Part shown: one piece after another, positions 62,280 to 64,000 of the stretch
Layout of the letters: the number at the start of each line of letters is the position of its first letter
Position numbering within the stretch: position 1 is the stretch's first letter
Origin: an uncultured Opitutia bacterium
GTDB taxonomy: Bacteria; Verrucomicrobiota; Verrucomicrobiia; Opitutales; Opitutaceae
DNA length: 64,000 nucleotides
Assembly (NCBI GenBank): GCA_903820035.1
Contig: CAIJFT010000405.1
Span: 1-64,000, forward strand
Direction of reading: 5' to 3'
The notes under the pieces: model-generated
Database searches by the model: none
The model's input: the letters and a program-made list of their open reading frames with translations, nothing else
Told to the model about the DNA's origin: nothing
Program-made: the position numbers and the translations under genes

Positions 62280-63779
62280 ATGAACGCCCTGAACCGCCGG
62301 ACCTTTCTGAAAACCTCCGCGCTCGCCGCCGCCGGCGCCGCGCTTACCGCCCGCTCCTGGTCGCAAGTTGCAGGTGCCAACGGCGACCTCCGGGTCGCCG
62401 TCATCGGCCTCAACGGCCGCGGTAAGAGTCACCTCGGCAGCTTGGCCAGGATCTCCGGTGTGCGGGTGGTGGCGTTGTGCGATGTCGACTCCACCGTGCT
62501 TGCCCGGACCAAGGCCGGCCTCGGCGAGAAGGGGGCGGCGGTGAAAACCTACGTCGATCTCCGTGAGCTGCTCGCGAATCCGGACATCGACGCGGTGACA
62601 ATCGCCTCACCCAATCACCAGCATTCGCTGCAGGCGATCTGGGCGTGTCAGGCGGGCAAGGACGTGTACGTGGAGAAACCCGTTTCGCACAATATCTGGG
62701 AGGGTCGCCAGCTCGTCGCCGCCGCCACGAAGTACAATCGCGTGGTGCAGGCGGGTACGCAGATCCGCTCGGGCGAGGGCCTGCAGCAGGCGGTGGCGTG
62801 GGTGCGCGCCGGCAACCTCGGCAAGGTCACGGCCGCGCGCGGCTTCTGTTACAAACGCCGCGACACGATCGGCCTCGCCGACGGCCCGGTGCAGATACCG
62901 GCGACGATCAATTTCGACCTCTGGTGCGGTCCGGCTCCGCTCGTGGCGCCGAAACGCAAGCGGCTGCACTACGACTGGCACTGGATGCACGTCACCGGCA
63001 ACGGCGACGTCGGCAACCAGGGCATCCACCAGATGGACGTGGCGCGCTGGTTCCTCGGCGAGGCCGGGCTCCCGCGCCAGACCCTGAGCGTGGGCGGGCG
63101 GCTGGGTTACGTGGACGATGGTGACACGCCCAACACGCAGGTCGTCATCCATGATTACGCGTCTGCTCCCCTGATTTTCGAAGTCCGCGGCCTGCCGGCA
63201 AAACCCGGCGCCGGCGGTGGTGGCGGCGACGACGAGGGCGGCGGCCGGCGCGGCGGGGTGATGGACCAGTACCGCGGCGTCTCGGTGGGCAACGTCATCG
63301 ACTGTGAAGGTGGCAGCGTGGTGGTTCCGAGCTACACTGCGGCCACGGCCTACGACAAGGCGGGCAAGGTGGTGAAGGAGTTCAAAGGCAGCGACCGGCA
63401 CATGCAGAACTTTATCGACGTGGTGCGCAGCCGGAAGACGGCTCAGCTCTACGGCCCGGTCGAGGAGGGTCACCTGTCGAGTGCGCTTTGCCACCTCGGC
63501 AACATCTCGCATCAGCTCGGCAAGGCGGCGGCCACCGACGCGCTGCGCGAGAAGATCAAGGGCAACGCCCCGCTCGCGGAGGCCTGCGGCCGGATGCTGG
63601 AGCATCTCAAGACCAACCGGGTTGATCTCGCCCAAACGGCGCTCACGCTCGGCGTGCCGCTGACGATCGCGCGCGGCAAGGAGGCGTTTACCGGGGAATT
63701 TGCCGCCCAAGCCACGCCAATGCTCACGCGCCAATACCGCGCGCCGTTTGTGGTGCCGGAGATCGTCCGCGCCAGCTGA
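62280..63779 (+). CDS. Gfo/Idh/MocA-family oxidoreductase with Tat signal
   Basis: MNALNRRTFLKTSALAAAGAALTARSW; RVAVIGLNGRGKSHLGSLARI; GKDVYVEKPVSHNIWEGRQL. Confidence 0.93.
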   Translation: MNALNRRTFLKTSALAAAGAALTARSWSQVAGANGDLRVAVIGLNGRGKSHLGSLARISGVRVVALCDVDSTVLARTKAGLGEKGAAVKTYVDLRELLANPDIDAVTIASPNHQHSLQAIWACQAGKDVYVEKPVSHNIWEGRQLVAAATKYNRVVQAGTQIRSGEGLQQAVAWVRAGNLGKVTAARGFCYKRRDTIGLADGPVQIPATINFDLWCGPAPLVAPKRKRLHYDWHWMHVTGNGDVGNQGIHQMDVARWFLGEAGLPRQTLSVGGRLGYVDDGDTPNTQVVIHDYASAPLIFEVRGLPAKPGAGGGGGDDEGGGRRGGVMDQYRGVSVGNVIDCEGGSVVVPSYTAATAYDKAGKVVKEFKGSDRHMQNFIDVVRSRKTAQLYGPVEEGHLSSALCHLGNISHQLGKAAATDALREKIKGNAPLAEACGRMLEHLKTNRVDLAQTALTLGVPLTIARGKEAFTGEFAAQATPMLTRQYRAPFVVPEIVRAS

Positions 63780-63806
63780 GCCGTTGCCCGTTGAACGATC
63801 GGCGAC

Positions 63807-63870
63807 GTAGCCCTGCGCGTGAGCGCAGGGATTCTGGCGAAGCGAAAACTCCCTGCGCTCACGCGCAGGG
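63807..63870. repeat. REP/BIME-like inverted repeat
   Basis: GTAG-CCCTGCGC-GTGA-GCGCAGGG-A then inverted TCCCTGCGCTCACGCGCAGGG; 21-bp perfect arms, 18-nt spacer. Confidence 0.85.
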
Positions 63871-63910
63871 CGGCGGATGGAGGCTCGACCGGTGGTCGGC
63901 CGTTCGACCG

Positions 63911-64000
63911 TTGGGCTGGCTTGCCCGCCAATGCTCCGCGGTCGGCCTCCTGGCCGCGTCCCTCGCCTGCGGCGCCACTCCGGCCCCGCCCGCGGCCAAC
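63911..64000 (+). CDS. Possible partial lipoprotein-like CDS running off the right edge
   Basis: TTG-initiated reading (M)GWLARQCSAVGLLAASLACGATPAPPAAN with lipobox-like LAASLAC; only 30 codons visible. Confidence 0.3.
   Translation, partial: MGWLARQCSAVGLLAASLACGATPAPPAAN

Overview
The window is a high-GC, gene-dense bacterial chromosome segment. Its content fits a Verrucomicrobiota/Opitutaceae-like genome: several TonB-dependent receptors, Tat-exported Gfo/Idh/MocA proteins, a DUF1080-type protein, a PmoA-like protein, a sulfatase and many weak Shine-Dalgarno sites. The taxonomy is inferred from family content only. I support about 45 CDSs. I see no tRNA, rRNA, CRISPR array, transposase or prophage. 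Most other ORFs in the six-frame track are antisense or out-of-frame shadows. The strongest observation is a complete transcription attenuator (27898-28041) in front of a threonine dehydratase-type gene. It has a 25-aa leader peptide with four ATT Ile codons, a 1:2 hairpin, a competing 2:3 pairing and an intrinsic 3:4 terminator. Other notable items: a cytidylyltransferase-GHMP kinase fusion; a phosphate/polyphosphate island with a shared Pho-box-like motif upstream of a PafA-like phosphatase and a two-domain PPK2; REP-like elements with GTAG heads that supply stop codons to convergent genes; a repeated AACAGGAAGA family; a kinase-nucleotidyltransferase-deacetylase operon; an M50 protease with zinc ribbons; a GH3/hydrolase pair; and paired membrane proteins sharing a C-terminal domain. 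All family calls are from recognised motifs. No search was run.
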